A stretch of 32,373 nucleotides of DNA, taken from Candidatus Oceanisphaera merdipullorum (GTDB lineage: Bacteria > Pseudomonadota > Gammaproteobacteria > Enterobacterales > Aeromonadaceae). A program made the position numbers and the translations under genes. The DNA lies in the NCBI GenBank assembly GCA_018883865.1, contig JAHLFI010000079.1, forward strand, positions 1-32,373, written 5' to 3'. The notes under the pieces are model-generated. The model had not been told where the DNA came from, did no database searches, and saw only the letters and a list, made by a program, of their open reading frames with translations. This document shows, in pieces, positions 1 through 8,392 of the stretch (position 1 is the first letter of the stretch; every line of letters begins with the position of its first letter).

Positions 1-201
1 CCGCGCAACAATAGGCTCCAAATCACCGGACGAGGCAGTGGGCATTGCCGGAGCCAACCGTCAAATGCCATGGACGGCATTTGCCGAGCGTCGTAGGGAT
101 ACGGGTTAGCGCGTTGGCGGAGGTAAGCCTACGGCCTCTTTAGTGTCTTACATACTTGTGACTAAGAGACAGGCTAACGGCTTCAAGCTGACCGCTATGT
201 T
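1..201. other. Gene-free hairpin-rich stretch downstream of bioB
   Basis: No credible coding region is seen here. The stretch holds several complementary arms: GGCTCC at 14-19 with GGAGCC at 50-55, a perfect 8-bp stem CAAATGCC (62-69) with GGCATTTG (76-83) around a 6-nt loop, and GCCAAC (53-58) with GTTGGC (113-118). GAGG/CCTC arms follow near 120-140. Several stems packed into 140 bp suggest a folded intergenic repeat element rather than decayed coding DNA. Only one copy is visible in this window, so its repeat nature is inference. Confidence 0.35.
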
Positions 202-1290
202 TTACGCTTCGTAATACAGCACGGGCTCGGCTTGAGCGGCAATTTGCTCATGCAGTTCAATTTCAGTCATTTCATCGGGCTTTTGGCTTATGCCGCTAGG
301 GCGCAGGCCTAAACGCTTGAATAGCTGCATGTCACTATTTTCATCGGGATTAGGCGTAGTCAGCAACTTGCACCCGTAAAAAATCGAGTTAGCGCCGGCC
401 ATAAAGCACATGGCCTGCATTTGGTCGTTCATCTTTTCGCGCCCGGCGGATAAACGCACGTGGCTTTGCGGCATCAAGATGCGGGCCACGGCGATAGTGC
501 GAATAAAATCAAAGTCATCCAGATCTGCTTGGTTTTCCATGGGCGTGCCTTTGACTTTTACTAGCATATTAATGGGCACACTTTCGGGCTGGCGCGGCAG
601 GTTTGCCAGCGCTTGCAGCAGGCCCGCTCTGTCTTCAGCACTTTCACCTAAGCCCACAATGCCGCCGGAACAGACTTTCATGCCGGAATTACGCACGTTT
701 TCAAGTGTATCTAAGCGATCCGCATAGGTGCGGGTGGTAATAATATCACCGTAGAATTCGGGGCTGGTGTCGAGGTTATGGTTGTAATAATCCAAGCCTG
801 CATCGGCTAAGCGGCCTGCTTGGGAGTCATCCAACATGCCCAGTGTCATGCAGGTTTCCAGACCGAGGGACTTCACCTCTTGCACCATTTTGACCAAGTA
901 GGGCATGTCGCGCTCTTTGGGATTGCGCCACGCAGCCCCCATGCAAAAACGGCTGGAGCCATTGGCTTTGGCTTCTTTAGCACGTTCTAACACGTTTTCC
1001 ATTTCCATTAACCGCTCAACTTCGAGGCCGGTGTTATAGCGGGCACTTTGTGGGCAGTATTTGCAGTCTTCTGGGCAGGCGCCGGTTTTAATGGATAAGA
1101 GTGTGCTGACCTGAACTTCGTTGGCATCAAAATGCGCCCGGTGCACTTGTTGAGCTTCAAATAAGAGATCAAATAGAGGGCGATTAAATAAGGCGAGCAC
1201 CTGTTCGCGACTCACTTGCTCACGGCTCACTTGTTTCGGGCTCACTTGTTTACGGCTAACTTGTGTAGGGCTAACAGTGGCTTGGCTCAT
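202..1290 (-). CDS. bioB: Biotin synthase BioB
   Basis: Radical-SAM enzyme that inserts sulfur into dethiobiotin, the last step of biotin synthesis in the cytoplasm. The 362-residue protein has the radical SAM cluster motif CPEDCKYC (Cys72, Cys76, Cys79). It also has the downstream cysteines in [17 protein letters not shown] and [12 protein letters not shown] that match the [2Fe-2S] cluster site, and the RLSAGRE motif. It is about 16 residues longer than E. coli BioB. The extra length is an N-terminal tail made of five near-identical pentapeptides ([25 protein letters not shown]) just before the conserved [17 protein letters not shown] block. The start at 1290 is the only ATG upstream of this repeat. 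The gene diverges from bioA and shares its control region. No bioF is visible in the 201 bases downstream. Confidence 0.97.
   Translation of the reverse strand: MSQATVSPTQVSRKQVSPKQVSREQVSREQVLALFNRPLFDLLFEAQQVHRAHFDANEVQVSTLLSIKTGACPEDCKYCPQSARYNTGLEVERLMEMENVLERAKEAKANGSSRFCMGAAWRNPKERDMPYLVKMVQEVKSLGLETCMTLGMLDDSQAGRLADAGLDYYNHNLDTSPEFYGDIITTRTYADRLDTLENVRNSGMKVCSGGIVGLGESAEDRAGLLQALANLPRQPESVPINMLVKVKGTPMENQADLDDFDFIRTIAVARILMPQSHVRLSAGREKMNDQMQAMCFMAGANSIFYGCKLLTTPNPDENSDMQLFKRLGLRPSGISQKPDEMTEIELHEQIAAQAEPVLYYEA
1195..1269 (-). repeat. 15-bp coding minisatellite in the bioB 5' end
   Basis: Five imperfect 15-bp units (about 1195-1209, 1210-1224, 1225-1239, 1240-1254, 1255-1269) carry the core CTCACTTG or CTAACTTG. 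They encode the SxxQV pentapeptides at the BioB N-terminus. A change in copy number would stay in frame. Confidence 0.75.
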
Positions 1291-1333
1291 GGTCTACTTC
1301 CTTATCAGTTTAGCGGTGCTTTTTTTGTTGGCT

Positions 1334-1361
1334 AGTGTAAGCACCAATGTTAGCCTGTCAA
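1334..1361 (-). promoter_or_regulatory. Predicted sigma-70 promoter of bioB
   Basis: Read on the minus strand, a perfect -35 box TTGACA (1356-1361) lies 16 bp from a -10 box TACACT (1334-1339). It sits 44 bp or more before the bioB start. The -35 box lies within the left arm of the BirA-like operator, which fits biotin repression. Confidence 0.6.
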
Positions 1362-1387
1362 CCATAAACACCTGATCACGTTGACGT
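1355..1387. promoter_or_regulatory. BirA (bio) operator
   Basis: The arms CTGTCAACC (1355-1363) and CGTTGACGT (1379-1387) are separated by exactly 15 bp. This matches the known BirA operator layout of TTGTAAACC, 14-16 bp, GGTTTACAA. The site lies in the divergent bioB/bioA gap, covers the bioB -35 box and ends 11 bp before the bioA start codon. One biotinyl-AMP-BirA dimer could therefore block both genes. Confidence 0.65.
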
Positions 1388-1398
1388 TTGATTAAATT

Positions 1399-2730
1399 AT
1401 GAGCGACCTTATTTTGAATAACGTACCTGCTGCTGACTCCCTTTCCAGCCTTAGTCTCTCCAACCTCAGCAATGGCGATTTTGACCGCCAACATATGTGG
1501 CACCCTTATACGTCGCTCACTAGCCCCCTCCCCTGTTATGAAGTAGCCAGTGCCAAGGGTGTGCACTTGCAGCTTAGTGATGGCCGCAGGCTCATTGATG
1601 GCATGTCCTCTTGGTGGGCCTGTTTGCACGGCTATAACGTGCCCGAGCTCAATGCCGCCGCCACTACACAATTGGCCAAGATGTCGCACGTCATGTTTGG
1701 AGGCCTAACCCATGAACCCGCCATTAACTTATGCCGAGCTTTGAGTGACGTTTTACCAACAGGCTTAGATCGCTTCTTCTTGGCAGACTCGGGCTCTGTG
1801 TCGGTGGAAGTGGCGCTAAAGATGGCTATTCAATACTGGCACGGCAAAGGCACACCTAAGACCTTATTCGCCGCCCTCAATAAGGGCTATCACGGCGATA
1901 CCTTTGGCGCCATGAGCGTCTGTGACCCCCAAGGAGGCATGCACAGCTTGTACAAAGGCTTCTTGCCCGAGCATGTGTTTATTGACAGCCCCAAGAGCCG
2001 TTTTGATGGTGATTGGGATCCCCAAGACTTAGTGCCTTTAGAGCAACTATTGATGGCGCGGCATCAGGAATTGGCGGCCTTAGTGCTAGAGCCCATAGTG
2101 CAAGGCGCCGGGGGTATGTGTTTTTATCATCCGGAATTTTTAAAAGGCGCACGTAACTTGTGTGACCGATATCAGGTGCTGTTGATCGTCGATGAAATTG
2201 CCACCGGTTTTGGCCGAACCGGCCAGTTATTCGCTTGTGAATGGGCAGAGATTTCGCCAGACATAATGTGCATCGGTAAGGCACTCACCGGCGGCTATAT
2301 GACGATGGCGGCCACTATTACCACGCAAAAGGTAGCAAACACCCTTTGCAGCGGCCCCGCCGGCGTGCTGATGCACGGCCCGACTTTTATGGCTAACCCA
2401 CTGGCCTGTGCCGTGGCGCTGGCTAGCCTTAAATTACTGTTAAGCAGCCCTTGGCGGACGCGCATTCAGGCGATTGAAGCGCAGCTGAAACGTGAGCTGG
2501 CCGAGGCGAAAGGATTGGCCAGTGTGGCGGACGTGCGGGTATTGGGGGCGATAGGCGTGATTGAGCTACACCAGCCACTGGATGTGGCCCGCGTGCAAGC
2601 GCAATTAGTCGAGTTGGGCGTGTGGATCCGCCCCTTCGGTAAGTTGCTGTATGTCATGCCGCCCTACATTATTAGCCCAGAGCAGCTGAATGCATTAACG
2701 CGGGCTATGTTGGTGATCTGTAAGGCGTAA
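1399..2730 (+). CDS. bioA: Adenosylmethionine-8-amino-7-oxononanoate aminotransferase BioA
   Basis: PLP-dependent class III aminotransferase that converts 8-amino-7-oxononanoate to 7,8-diaminononanoate using S-adenosylmethionine as amino donor. The 443-residue protein carries [14 protein letters not shown], the [13 protein letters not shown] block, [12 protein letters not shown] (Asp265 for the PLP ring nitrogen) and GKALTGG with the probable Schiff-base Lys294. The C-terminal [15 protein letters not shown] block is intact. It is about 14 residues longer than E. coli BioA because of a Ser/Leu-rich N-terminal tail (residues 10-25). No Shine-Dalgarno sequence is evident before the ATG at 1399. 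The right arm of the BirA-like operator occupies that position, so repression may also touch translation (inference). The gene runs towards fadJ. Confidence 0.97.
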   Translation: MSDLILNNVPAADSLSSLSLSNLSNGDFDRQHMWHPYTSLTSPLPCYEVASAKGVHLQLSDGRRLIDGMSSWWACLHGYNVPELNAAATTQLAKMSHVMFGGLTHEPAINLCRALSDVLPTGLDRFFLADSGSVSVEVALKMAIQYWHGKGTPKTLFAALNKGYHGDTFGAMSVCDPQGGMHSLYKGFLPEHVFIDSPKSRFDGDWDPQDLVPLEQLLMARHQELAALVLEPIVQGAGGMCFYHPEFLKGARNLCDRYQVLLIVDEIATGFGRTGQLFACEWAEISPDIMCIGKALTGGYMTMAATITTQKVANTLCSGPAGVLMHGPTFMANPLACAVALASLKLLLSSPWRTRIQAIEAQLKRELAEAKGLASVADVRVLGAIGVIELHQPLDVARVQAQLVELGVWIRPFGKLLYVMPPYIISPEQLNALTRAMLVICKA

Positions 2731-2759
2731 GGTTAGCTTGATCTGTGATCCTTACGCCT
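2723..2759. terminator. Stem-loop between convergent bioA and fadJ
   Basis: A perfect 10-bp stem pairs AGGCGTAAGG (2723-2732) with CCTTACGCCT (2750-2759). It overlaps the bioA stop codon and lies between two convergent genes. The T-tract on either side is weak, so bidirectional terminator function is probable rather than certain. Confidence 0.45.
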
Positions 2760-2775
2760 AGCGTTTAACATTGCT

Positions 2776-4953
2776 TCAGTAATAGCTCCTGCCCTCGGCC
2801 GCCATACGAACCAAGGGGGCACAAGGGGCAAAGCGCGCGCCGTATTGGCGCTCGTAGTGTTGCATTTTATCCACCACGGCATGAATACCCAGCTGGTGCA
2901 TATAAAAGAAGGGGCCGCCGGTAAAAGGCGGATAACCTATGCCAAAGATGGCCCCAATGTCACCATCGCGCGCCGAGGCGATCACGCCTTCATCGAGCGC
3001 CAGTGCGGCTTCGTTCAACATCAGTAACACACAGCGCTCGGCAAGCTCCTCGGCGGGTAATTGGTTCAAAGGATTTATCTGCAGCAATTTATAGACACTT
3101 TCATCGACCGGTTTGAATTTTTTAGGTCGTTTCTTCGCCTCGTAGCGATAAAAGCCACGGCCATTTTTTTTGCCTTTACGGTTGTCTTCCAGCAGCTGGT
3201 TAAAAGCCTCGGGCGCGATAAAACGCTCTCCCAGCTCAGTCGCTAAAATGGGCGCAATTTTGTGGGCAACATCTATGCCCACTTCGTCCAGTAACGTCAT
3301 GGGGCCCACCGGAAAACCATATGCCACTAGCGCACGGTCGATGGCATCTATGGGCTCACCGCCCAGCAACAGCCGAGCCGCCTCATTTAAATAAGGTGCC
3401 AAGATCCGATTCACGTAAAAGCCGGCCTTGTCTTGCACCACGATCGGCGTCTTACCTTGGGCTCTGGCCAACTTCAACGCCGTGGCTACCGCTGTGGCGC
3501 AGGTACCCGCATGAGGGATGACCTCTACCAAGGGCATTTTATCCACAGGGCTAAAGTAATGCAGACCCAACACTTGCTCGGGTCTGGCGGCGCCGGCTGC
3601 AATCTGATGAATAGGCAAAGAGGAGGTGTTAGTGGCAAACACTGTACTGGGCGCACAGTGGGCTTCTACTTCGGCCACCATTTTTCGCTTCATCTCTAGG
3701 TCTTCAAAGACAGCTTCGACGACCATCTCAATGCGCTCAAAACCGCTGTAATTCAGGGTGCCAGTAAGATGGCCCAGCTGTTTGTGCATCTCGGGCGCAC
3801 GCAAGTGTCCTTTTTTCACCTTAGCCATTAATAAGCCATGCGCACTCTTCATAGCCTGATTAATACCTTGATGTGAAATGTCTTTAATGCGCACCGGTAA
3901 ACCGGCGTGAGTGGCGCTAACATAGCTAATGCCGCCGCCCATTAGGCCTCCACCCAGCACGCCTATGTGGCTGAGCGAGTTGGGTTTAGCACCCTGCCAT
4001 TGGGTTTCTTTTTTCTGCTCGGTAGTGGCAAAAAATAAGTGACGCAAGGCCGCCGACTCGCGGCTCATAACTAATTCACCAAAGGCCTGCGCTTCGGCAG
4101 CCAAACCCGCTTCCATGCCCTCTTCTAGACCAACCTTAACCACCTGCAGCAAGGTAAACGGTGCCGGATAATGGTCACCGGTTTTGGCTTTCACTCGGCG
4201 CTCGGCCTGCTCAAACACCAGCTTACGCCCGATGGGATTACCTTGCAGCGCCCATTGGCTGAATGATGATGAATGTTTGCGTTGTGGGCCAAATTTAGCT
4301 TGGCCTGCCATCTTAATGGCGGTGTCGAGTAAGATGCTCTCCGCGACCATGTCATCCACTAAGCCGCATTTAAGTGCTTGTTTGGCTCGTAGCTGTTTGC
4401 CGGTTAGCATCATATCCAGCGCCGTGGTTAAGCCAACCAATTGAGGTAAACGTTGAGTGCCACCTGAACCAGGTATTAGGCCTAACTGCACTTCAGGTAA
4501 ACCGAGGCGCGTGCTAGGGGCATCACTGCACACTCGGCCATGACAAGCCAGCGCTAGCTCTAAACCACCGCCTAGGCAAGGGCCATGAATAGCCGCGATA
4601 AGGGGAATATTCAGTGTCGCCAGTTGGTTAAATGTGCCTTGCCCCGCTAGAGATAACTCTCTTGCTTGCTCGGCACGGGTGCATGCCGCCAGCATGTGGA
4701 CATCGGCACCCACGATAAAAGTGTCAGGTTTGCCCGAGCGCAGCACTAAGCCTTTAATGTGCGGGTTGGCCGCTATCTCAGCCAACAAGGCAGCAATTTC
4801 AACCACGAAACTTTCGCGCAGCGTATTCATGCGCTCACCGGGTACGTTCATGGTGATAATGCCGATGTCATCTTGCAGCTGCAGGCTAAAAGCAGACGCA
4901 GCTGTGTTCGCTATGTCGCAGGAGACCTGAGGGTCGATAATTTGCTCTGTCAT
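2776..4953 (-). CDS. fadJ: Fatty acid oxidation complex alpha subunit FadJ
   Basis: Two-domain beta-oxidation enzyme with enoyl-CoA hydratase and L-3-hydroxyacyl-CoA dehydrogenase activities; it works in complex with the FadI thiolase. The start is taken at 4953, giving 725 residues (E. coli FadJ has 714). Its ATG overlaps the fadI stop codon in an ATGA arrangement, and GGAGG precedes it by about 8 nt. A longer reading to 5001 would run into fadI and is rejected. The N-terminal crotonase domain has the [12 protein letters not shown] oxyanion region with Glu132 and the [20 protein letters not shown] segment with Glu154. The second domain starts near residue 329 with the NAD-binding [11 protein letters not shown] loop and carries GLHYFSPV with probable catalytic His465. 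The family resemblance is to FadJ rather than FadB because it pairs with fadI upstream. Confidence 0.95.
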   Translation of the reverse strand: MTEQIIDPQVSCDIANTAASAFSLQLQDDIGIITMNVPGERMNTLRESFVVEIAALLAEIAANPHIKGLVLRSGKPDTFIVGADVHMLAACTRAEQARELSLAGQGTFNQLATLNIPLIAAIHGPCLGGGLELALACHGRVCSDAPSTRLGLPEVQLGLIPGSGGTQRLPQLVGLTTALDMMLTGKQLRAKQALKCGLVDDMVAESILLDTAIKMAGQAKFGPQRKHSSSFSQWALQGNPIGRKLVFEQAERRVKAKTGDHYPAPFTLLQVVKVGLEEGMEAGLAAEAQAFGELVMSRESAALRHLFFATTEQKKETQWQGAKPNSLSHIGVLGGGLMGGGISYVSATHAGLPVRIKDISHQGINQAMKSAHGLLMAKVKKGHLRAPEMHKQLGHLTGTLNYSGFERIEMVVEAVFEDLEMKRKMVAEVEAHCAPSTVFATNTSSLPIHQIAAGAARPEQVLGLHYFSPVDKMPLVEVIPHAGTCATAVATALKLARAQGKTPIVVQDKAGFYVNRILAPYLNEAARLLLGGEPIDAIDRALVAYGFPVGPMTLLDEVGIDVAHKIAPILATELGERFIAPEAFNQLLEDNRKGKKNGRGFYRYEAKKRPKKFKPVDESVYKLLQINPLNQLPAEELAERCVLLMLNEAALALDEGVIASARDGDIGAIFGIGYPPFTGGPFFYMHQLGIHAVVDKMQHYERQYGARFAPCAPLVRMAAEGRSYY

Positions 4954-6263
4954 TGGGCTGCCTCCAACACCATGGCCACGCCTAGGCCACCGGCGGCGCA
5001 AGCCGTGGTGAGCGCCAAACCGCCGCCACGGCGATTAAGTTCGGTCAACGTTTGCATGATCATGCGCGCACCTGTGGCGGCAAACGGGTGCCCGTAGGCT
5101 AAAGAGCCGCCCAATACGTTAAATTTAGTCATGTCTACCTCGCCAATGGCTTGGTTGCGATTCAAGTGCTGCTGGGCAAAGAGCGGGCTGGCAAACATCG
5201 CTAAGTTAGCCAAAGTTTGGGCAGCAAAGGCTTCATGCATATCGATTAAGTCCATGTCTGCCAAGGTACAGCCTGCCTTATCCAGTGCCAGTGGCGTGGC
5301 ATAGCTTGGACCCAGTAACATGTCGTGTTGCACACTGATGGCGGCATACGCATAACTGCGCAAATAGCCCAATGGCATGAGCCCAAGCTCCTTGGCTCGG
5401 CTTTCCGTCATCATCAAAATAGCGGCTGCGCCATCGGTGAGCGGCGTGCTGGTGCCCGCGGTTACCGTGCCGTGGCGGCGATCGAAGGCGGGTTTAAGTT
5501 TGGCGTAATCGGCAAAGGTCGACTCGGGGCGAATATTATTATCTTGCTCAAAGGCGGCCTTAAACGGCGGCACGTAACAAGCCATCACCTGCTCGCTCAG
5601 TCTGCCATCTTGCCAAGCTTGCGTAGCCAATTGATGAGAGCGCAGGGCAAATTGGTCTTGTGCTTCACGGCTAATGCCATGACTTTTTGCCATTTGCTCT
5701 GCGGTTTGGCCCATCGTGAGTCCTGTGGAGTATTCGGCTACCGCCGGCGGCACAGGGGCCAAGTCCGCCAATTTTAAGCGGCGCACTATGGCAAATTTAG
5801 CGCTCAAGGTTTTCGCCTTGCTCAAGTCCAGCAAGGCTTCAGCCAAACCCGCAGACACGCCAATGGGCAACACAGAAGACGAGTCAGCACCGCCCGCGAT
5901 GCCCACTTGCAGCTGGCCGGCCAACATAGACTCGGCTAAGTTTGATACCGCTTGAAAGCTGGTAGCACAGGCGCGCGTCACGCTGTATGCATCCGTGGTA
6001 ACGGGTAAGGTACTGGCCAGCACTATTTCGCGCGCAATATTAGGTGCGGTGGGCATTTGCACGACCTGACCAAACACCAGTTGTTGTACTTCGGTGCCAG
6101 ACATGTTTGTACGCGCTAGCAGCTCGTTAACCACCAGAGTGCCCAGCTCAAGAGCAGGAATACCGCGAAAGGCAGTCGCTTGGCGGGCAAAAGGTGTTCT
6201 CAGTCCCGACACTATGGCGATGCGATCGCCGTTGAGGGTAAGCAGTGGGTTTTTCGCCGCCAT
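4950..6263 (-). CDS. fadI: 3-ketoacyl-CoA thiolase FadI
   Basis: Beta subunit of the FadIJ complex. It cleaves 3-ketoacyl-CoA with CoA to release acetyl-CoA and a shortened acyl-CoA. The 437-residue protein matches E. coli FadI in length (436). The acyl-accepting Cys99 lies in [10 protein letters not shown], the catalytic His in [17 protein letters not shown], and the second Cys in [10 protein letters not shown] near the C-terminus. AAAGGAG precedes the ATG at 6263. The gene is first in a two-gene operon and its last 4 bases overlap the fadJ start. A FadR-like operator lies about 100 bp upstream. Confidence 0.96.
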   Translation of the reverse strand: MAAKNPLLTLNGDRIAIVSGLRTPFARQATAFRGIPALELGTLVVNELLARTNMSGTEVQQLVFGQVVQMPTAPNIAREIVLASTLPVTTDAYSVTRACATSFQAVSNLAESMLAGQLQVGIAGGADSSSVLPIGVSAGLAEALLDLSKAKTLSAKFAIVRRLKLADLAPVPPAVAEYSTGLTMGQTAEQMAKSHGISREAQDQFALRSHQLATQAWQDGRLSEQVMACYVPPFKAAFEQDNNIRPESTFADYAKLKPAFDRRHGTVTAGTSTPLTDGAAAILMMTESRAKELGLMPLGYLRSYAYAAISVQHDMLLGPSYATPLALDKAGCTLADMDLIDMHEAFAAQTLANLAMFASPLFAQQHLNRNQAIGEVDMTKFNVLGGSLAYGHPFAATGARMIMQTLTELNRRGGGLALTTACAAGGLGVAMVLEAAQ

Positions 6264-6362
6264 GCAGGCTCCTTTATGGGCATCAATAATAAAACTGAGG
6301 TAATGAGTGCTAGCCGCTAAAAATTAACCTATTAACCTTATATCAACTAAACAGGCATTAAT

Positions 6363-6379
6363 AACAGGTCTGACCTCAA
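6363..6379. promoter_or_regulatory. FadR-like operator upstream of fadIJ
   Basis: The 17-mer AACAGGTCTGACCTCAA contains the perfect palindromic core GGTCTGACC. This matches the core of the known FadR site AACTGGTCNGACCAGTT, with mismatches confined to the flanks. Its position, 100 bp upstream of fadI, fits acyl-CoA-relieved repression of beta-oxidation. Confidence 0.65.
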
Positions 6380-6489
6380 GCTATGCTAGCAAAGAAAATT
6401 GCACGGGAAAACTGGCCCAACTTAACTCAGGTCACATATTGTTAACAAGCTACACCAGAGATTTGCCCTGCCCTGCTTAAGCCATACTT

Positions 6490-6519
6490 AGGCTTCAATT
6501 AGGCTTCAATTAGGCTTCA
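6490..6519 (+). repeat. 11-bp direct repeat, 2.7 copies
   Basis: The unit AGGCTTCAATT occurs at 6490-6500 and 6501-6511, with a partial third copy AGGCTTCA at 6512-6519. The period is close to one DNA helical turn. It lies about 120-150 bp upstream of the sigma-factor gene. Confidence 0.6.
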
Positions 6520-6641
6520 CTCAAGCTTAGCTTAGCCAGCCCTCGTCTGAATCCGGCATTAAGGGGCGTCTGCTATATACTCGCATGGGGCTTTAATTAT
6601 GCGTAAACTCCTCTTAGCCAACCTATTTCAACGGTGAGTAA

Positions 6642-7211
6642 ATGATTTCTTTATTTAGGCGAAAGCAGACAGAGGCCGACTCGGTCTCTAGCACTATAGC
6701 CTTAAAACATCAGCGTTATGAAGCTCTGGTGTATGCTGTGCACGGTGATTTGTTTCGCTATGCGTTTTGGTTGTGTCACGACCGCCAAGTCGCCGAAGAC
6801 TTAGTGCAAGAAACGTTTTTACGCGCCTGGAAATCACTCGACAGCTTGCTGGACGATAAAGCGGCTAAAGCTTGGTTGATCACTATCTTGCGCAGAGAAA
6901 ATGCTCGGCGCTTTGAGCGTAAGCGGTTTGATTTAGTGGATGTTGATACAGTACTGGTGCCCGACCTGCAAAGTGTAAGTTTGGAACAAGGTATGGAAAA
7001 CGAATGGCTGCGTCGGCACATAAGCGCGCTTGCCGAAGAATACCGTGAACCTTTATTGCTGCAGGTGTTGGGTGGTTTTAGTGGTGATGAAATAGCCGAG
7101 ATCTTAGATTTGAACAAAAATACCGTGATGACCCGCCTCTTTCGCGCCCGTAATCAATTGAGAGCGGCGCTGGATAAAGATCCACAAGTAGGAGGTCAGG
7201 ATAATGGATGA
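6642..7211 (+). CDS. ECF-type RNA polymerase sigma factor
   Basis: Small sigma-70 family protein of 189 residues with only regions 2 and 4, the layout of extracytoplasmic-function sigma factors. Region 2 spans about residues 30-90 (GDLFRYAFWLCHD, then AEDLVQETFLRAWKSL, then AWLITILRRENAR). Region 4 spans about 125-180, with a helix-turn-helix in GGFSGDEIAEILDLNKNTVMTR. It should direct RNA polymerase to a small set of promoters. The last 8 bases overlap the downstream DUF3379 membrane gene, so the two are probably translated together and the partner is the likely anti-sigma factor. The start at 6642 has only a weak GGTGAG site. A tiny ORF ending 4 bp upstream may couple translation. The stimulus is unknown. 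Confidence 0.88.
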   Translation: MISLFRRKQTEADSVSSTIALKHQRYEALVYAVHGDLFRYAFWLCHDRQVAEDLVQETFLRAWKSLDSLLDDKAAKAWLITILRRENARRFERKRFDLVDVDTVLVPDLQSVSLEQGMENEWLRRHISALAEEYREPLLLQVLGGFSGDEIAEILDLNKNTVMTRLFRARNQLRAALDKDPQVGGQDNG

Positions 7212-7941
7212 GTTAACGTTTCGGCAACGCGCTTATGCCAACCCTCAGGATGCGGAGCCGGATTTTATCGCCGCCACGGCTAGCACTGAGTCTTATCAAG
7301 CCTTGGTAGAACAATTACAATTGCTTGATCAGCACCTTAACTATGCCTTGCAGGAGCCGGTTCCTGAGCACTTGGCTGCCACTTTGTTGGCCATCCCCGA
7401 TAATGACGCCGCTCAGCCCAGCGCCGTGTTTGGCCGAACTTTGGGTTGGCGTCATTTGGCCATAGCGGCTTCGTTGACTTTTGTACTGGGTTTTTCGACC
7501 CGTTTTATCTCTTTTAATGAACCCAGCCCCACCTTCACCAGCATGAGTCAAATTGCCATGGAGCATGTCTATGCAGAATCCGCATTCACATCAGGGATGA
7601 ATGAACAAGTAACGCTTACGGCGGTGAATGCCAAATTACAACCTTATGGTACTCAGCTGCAAAGCTTGGCCGAAGTGGGCCACGTATATTATGCCAATCA
7701 TTGTTTATTTGGCGATGGCCAAGCGGCGCACTTGGTTATTCAGGGCGAGCATCACAAAGTGCATGTATTTATCGTGCCCCCTAAGCGCGCGCTCGACGTT
7801 ATAACCCGCTTCTCAGATCAACAATACCATGGCGAAATCGTGCCCATGGCGATCAATCATCTGGTGGTGATCGGCGAGCAGGACGAAGACATTGATAAGA
7901 TGGCTAAAAAAATTCAAGCCTCCTTAGAACAATCTATTTAA
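7204..7941 (+). CDS. DUF3379 membrane protein, probable anti-sigma factor
   Basis: This 245-residue protein resembles the DUF3379 family, which is found next to ECF sigma genes in Shewanella and related bacteria. Residues 1-80 form a cytoplasmic helical part suited to holding a sigma factor. One membrane helix lies at about 83-103 (HLAIAASLTFVLGFSTRF), and the rest should be periplasmic. The periplasmic part has a single cysteine (Cys167 in YYANHCLFGDG) and a cluster of histidines (His160, His166, then GEHHKVHVF), which might bind metal or sense redox state (inference). AGGAGG lies 7 nt before the ATG, inside the sigma gene, and the reading frames overlap by 8 bp. Anti-sigma function is inferred from context and topology; it is not proven by a recognised anti-sigma motif. 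Confidence 0.75.
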   Translation: MDELTFRQRAYANPQDAEPDFIAATASTESYQALVEQLQLLDQHLNYALQEPVPEHLAATLLAIPDNDAAQPSAVFGRTLGWRHLAIAASLTFVLGFSTRFISFNEPSPTFTSMSQIAMEHVYAESAFTSGMNEQVTLTAVNAKLQPYGTQLQSLAEVGHVYYANHCLFGDGQAAHLVIQGEHHKVHVFIVPPKRALDVITRFSDQQYHGEIVPMAINHLVVIGEQDEDIDKMAKKIQASLEQSI

Positions 7942-7964
7942 GCAGCCCAATCGATTCCGTCAAC

Positions 7965-8004
7965 GAATAACAGCAACGCTATATGCCTAGCGCTGCTGTT
8001 ATTC
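7965..8004. terminator. Stem-loop downstream of the sigma/anti-sigma operon
   Basis: An 11-bp stem, GAATAACAGCA (7965-7975) with TGCTGTTATTC (7994-8004), is extended after one mismatch by CGCT/AGCG around an 8-nt loop. It begins 24 bp after the stop codon. Only a loose T-rich stretch follows, so it is a probable terminator without a classic U-tract. Confidence 0.5.
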
Positions 8005-8392
8005 ATGCCTTTAATAGACTTGCCCGATTATTATTAAGATACGTTTTCTGCGTGTATGTAGCAGATAAGCTGCGTTTAAGGTTTCACATGCTAAGCATCA
8101 GGTTTTAAGCCTCTTTTATAAACTAAGCTGGGAGCTTGCTTACATCGTCTGCTATTCCTCGATACTCGACTCGATACCCCAGTTAGCGTGTGGCCAAGAT
8201 CACAGTAAACAGCTGCGTGTCCAAAAGACTACGGACAACCACAGCAGCGCGACATAAAGTTAGGGCAATCGAGAGTTATTCGACTTTATGAGATAAGATC
8301 TTGTTTCACATGCCAATGTAATAGGCATCCTCGTCACTTTATCTTTCCTTTTCATGGCAACGCACACGCCGCTCGGACCACAGGAATCCGCT
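8005..8392 (+). other. putP upstream region
   Basis: This gap of almost 390 bp precedes putP. It contains one strong CRP-like palindrome at 8189-8204. I could not place a convincing -35/-10 pair, and no additional coding region is supported. Confidence 0.4.
8189..8204. promoter_or_regulatory. CRP-like site upstream of putP
   Basis: The 16-mer TGTGGCCAAGATCACA matches the CRP consensus TGTGA-N6-TCACA at nine of ten fixed positions. It lies about 190 bp before the putP start. Catabolite control of putP by cAMP-CRP is known in E. coli, which supports the assignment. Confidence 0.55.

Larger units (their letters stand above)
6264..6641. other. Divergent control region between fadI and the ECF sigma gene
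   Basis: This 378-bp gap separates divergent fadI and the sigma-factor gene. It holds a FadR-like palindrome (6363-6379), an 11-bp direct repeat in nearly three copies (6490-6519) and a possible 12-codon leader ORF (6599-6637). A TATATA sequence at 6574-6579 could be a -10 box, but I see no convincing -35 partner. Confidence 0.5.

Noticed and set aside
1-140. Integron attC site
   Set aside because: Some GTTRRRY-like words occur, but the paired core sites in the correct arrangement are absent and no cassette or integrase is nearby.
1195-1284. Regularly spaced repeats that could suggest a CRISPR-like array
   Set aside because: The units are contiguous 15-mers without spacers and encode part of BioB in frame.
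4950-5001. Longer FadJ N-terminus starting at 5001
   Set aside because: It would overlap fadI by 52 bases and encode an Arg/Gly-rich tail not found in the family. The ATGA overlap at 4950-4953 with GGAGG upstream is the better start.
5325-5777. 150-codon open frame opposite fadI
   Set aside because: It lies wholly inside the conserved thiolase gene on the other strand, with no recognisable domain.
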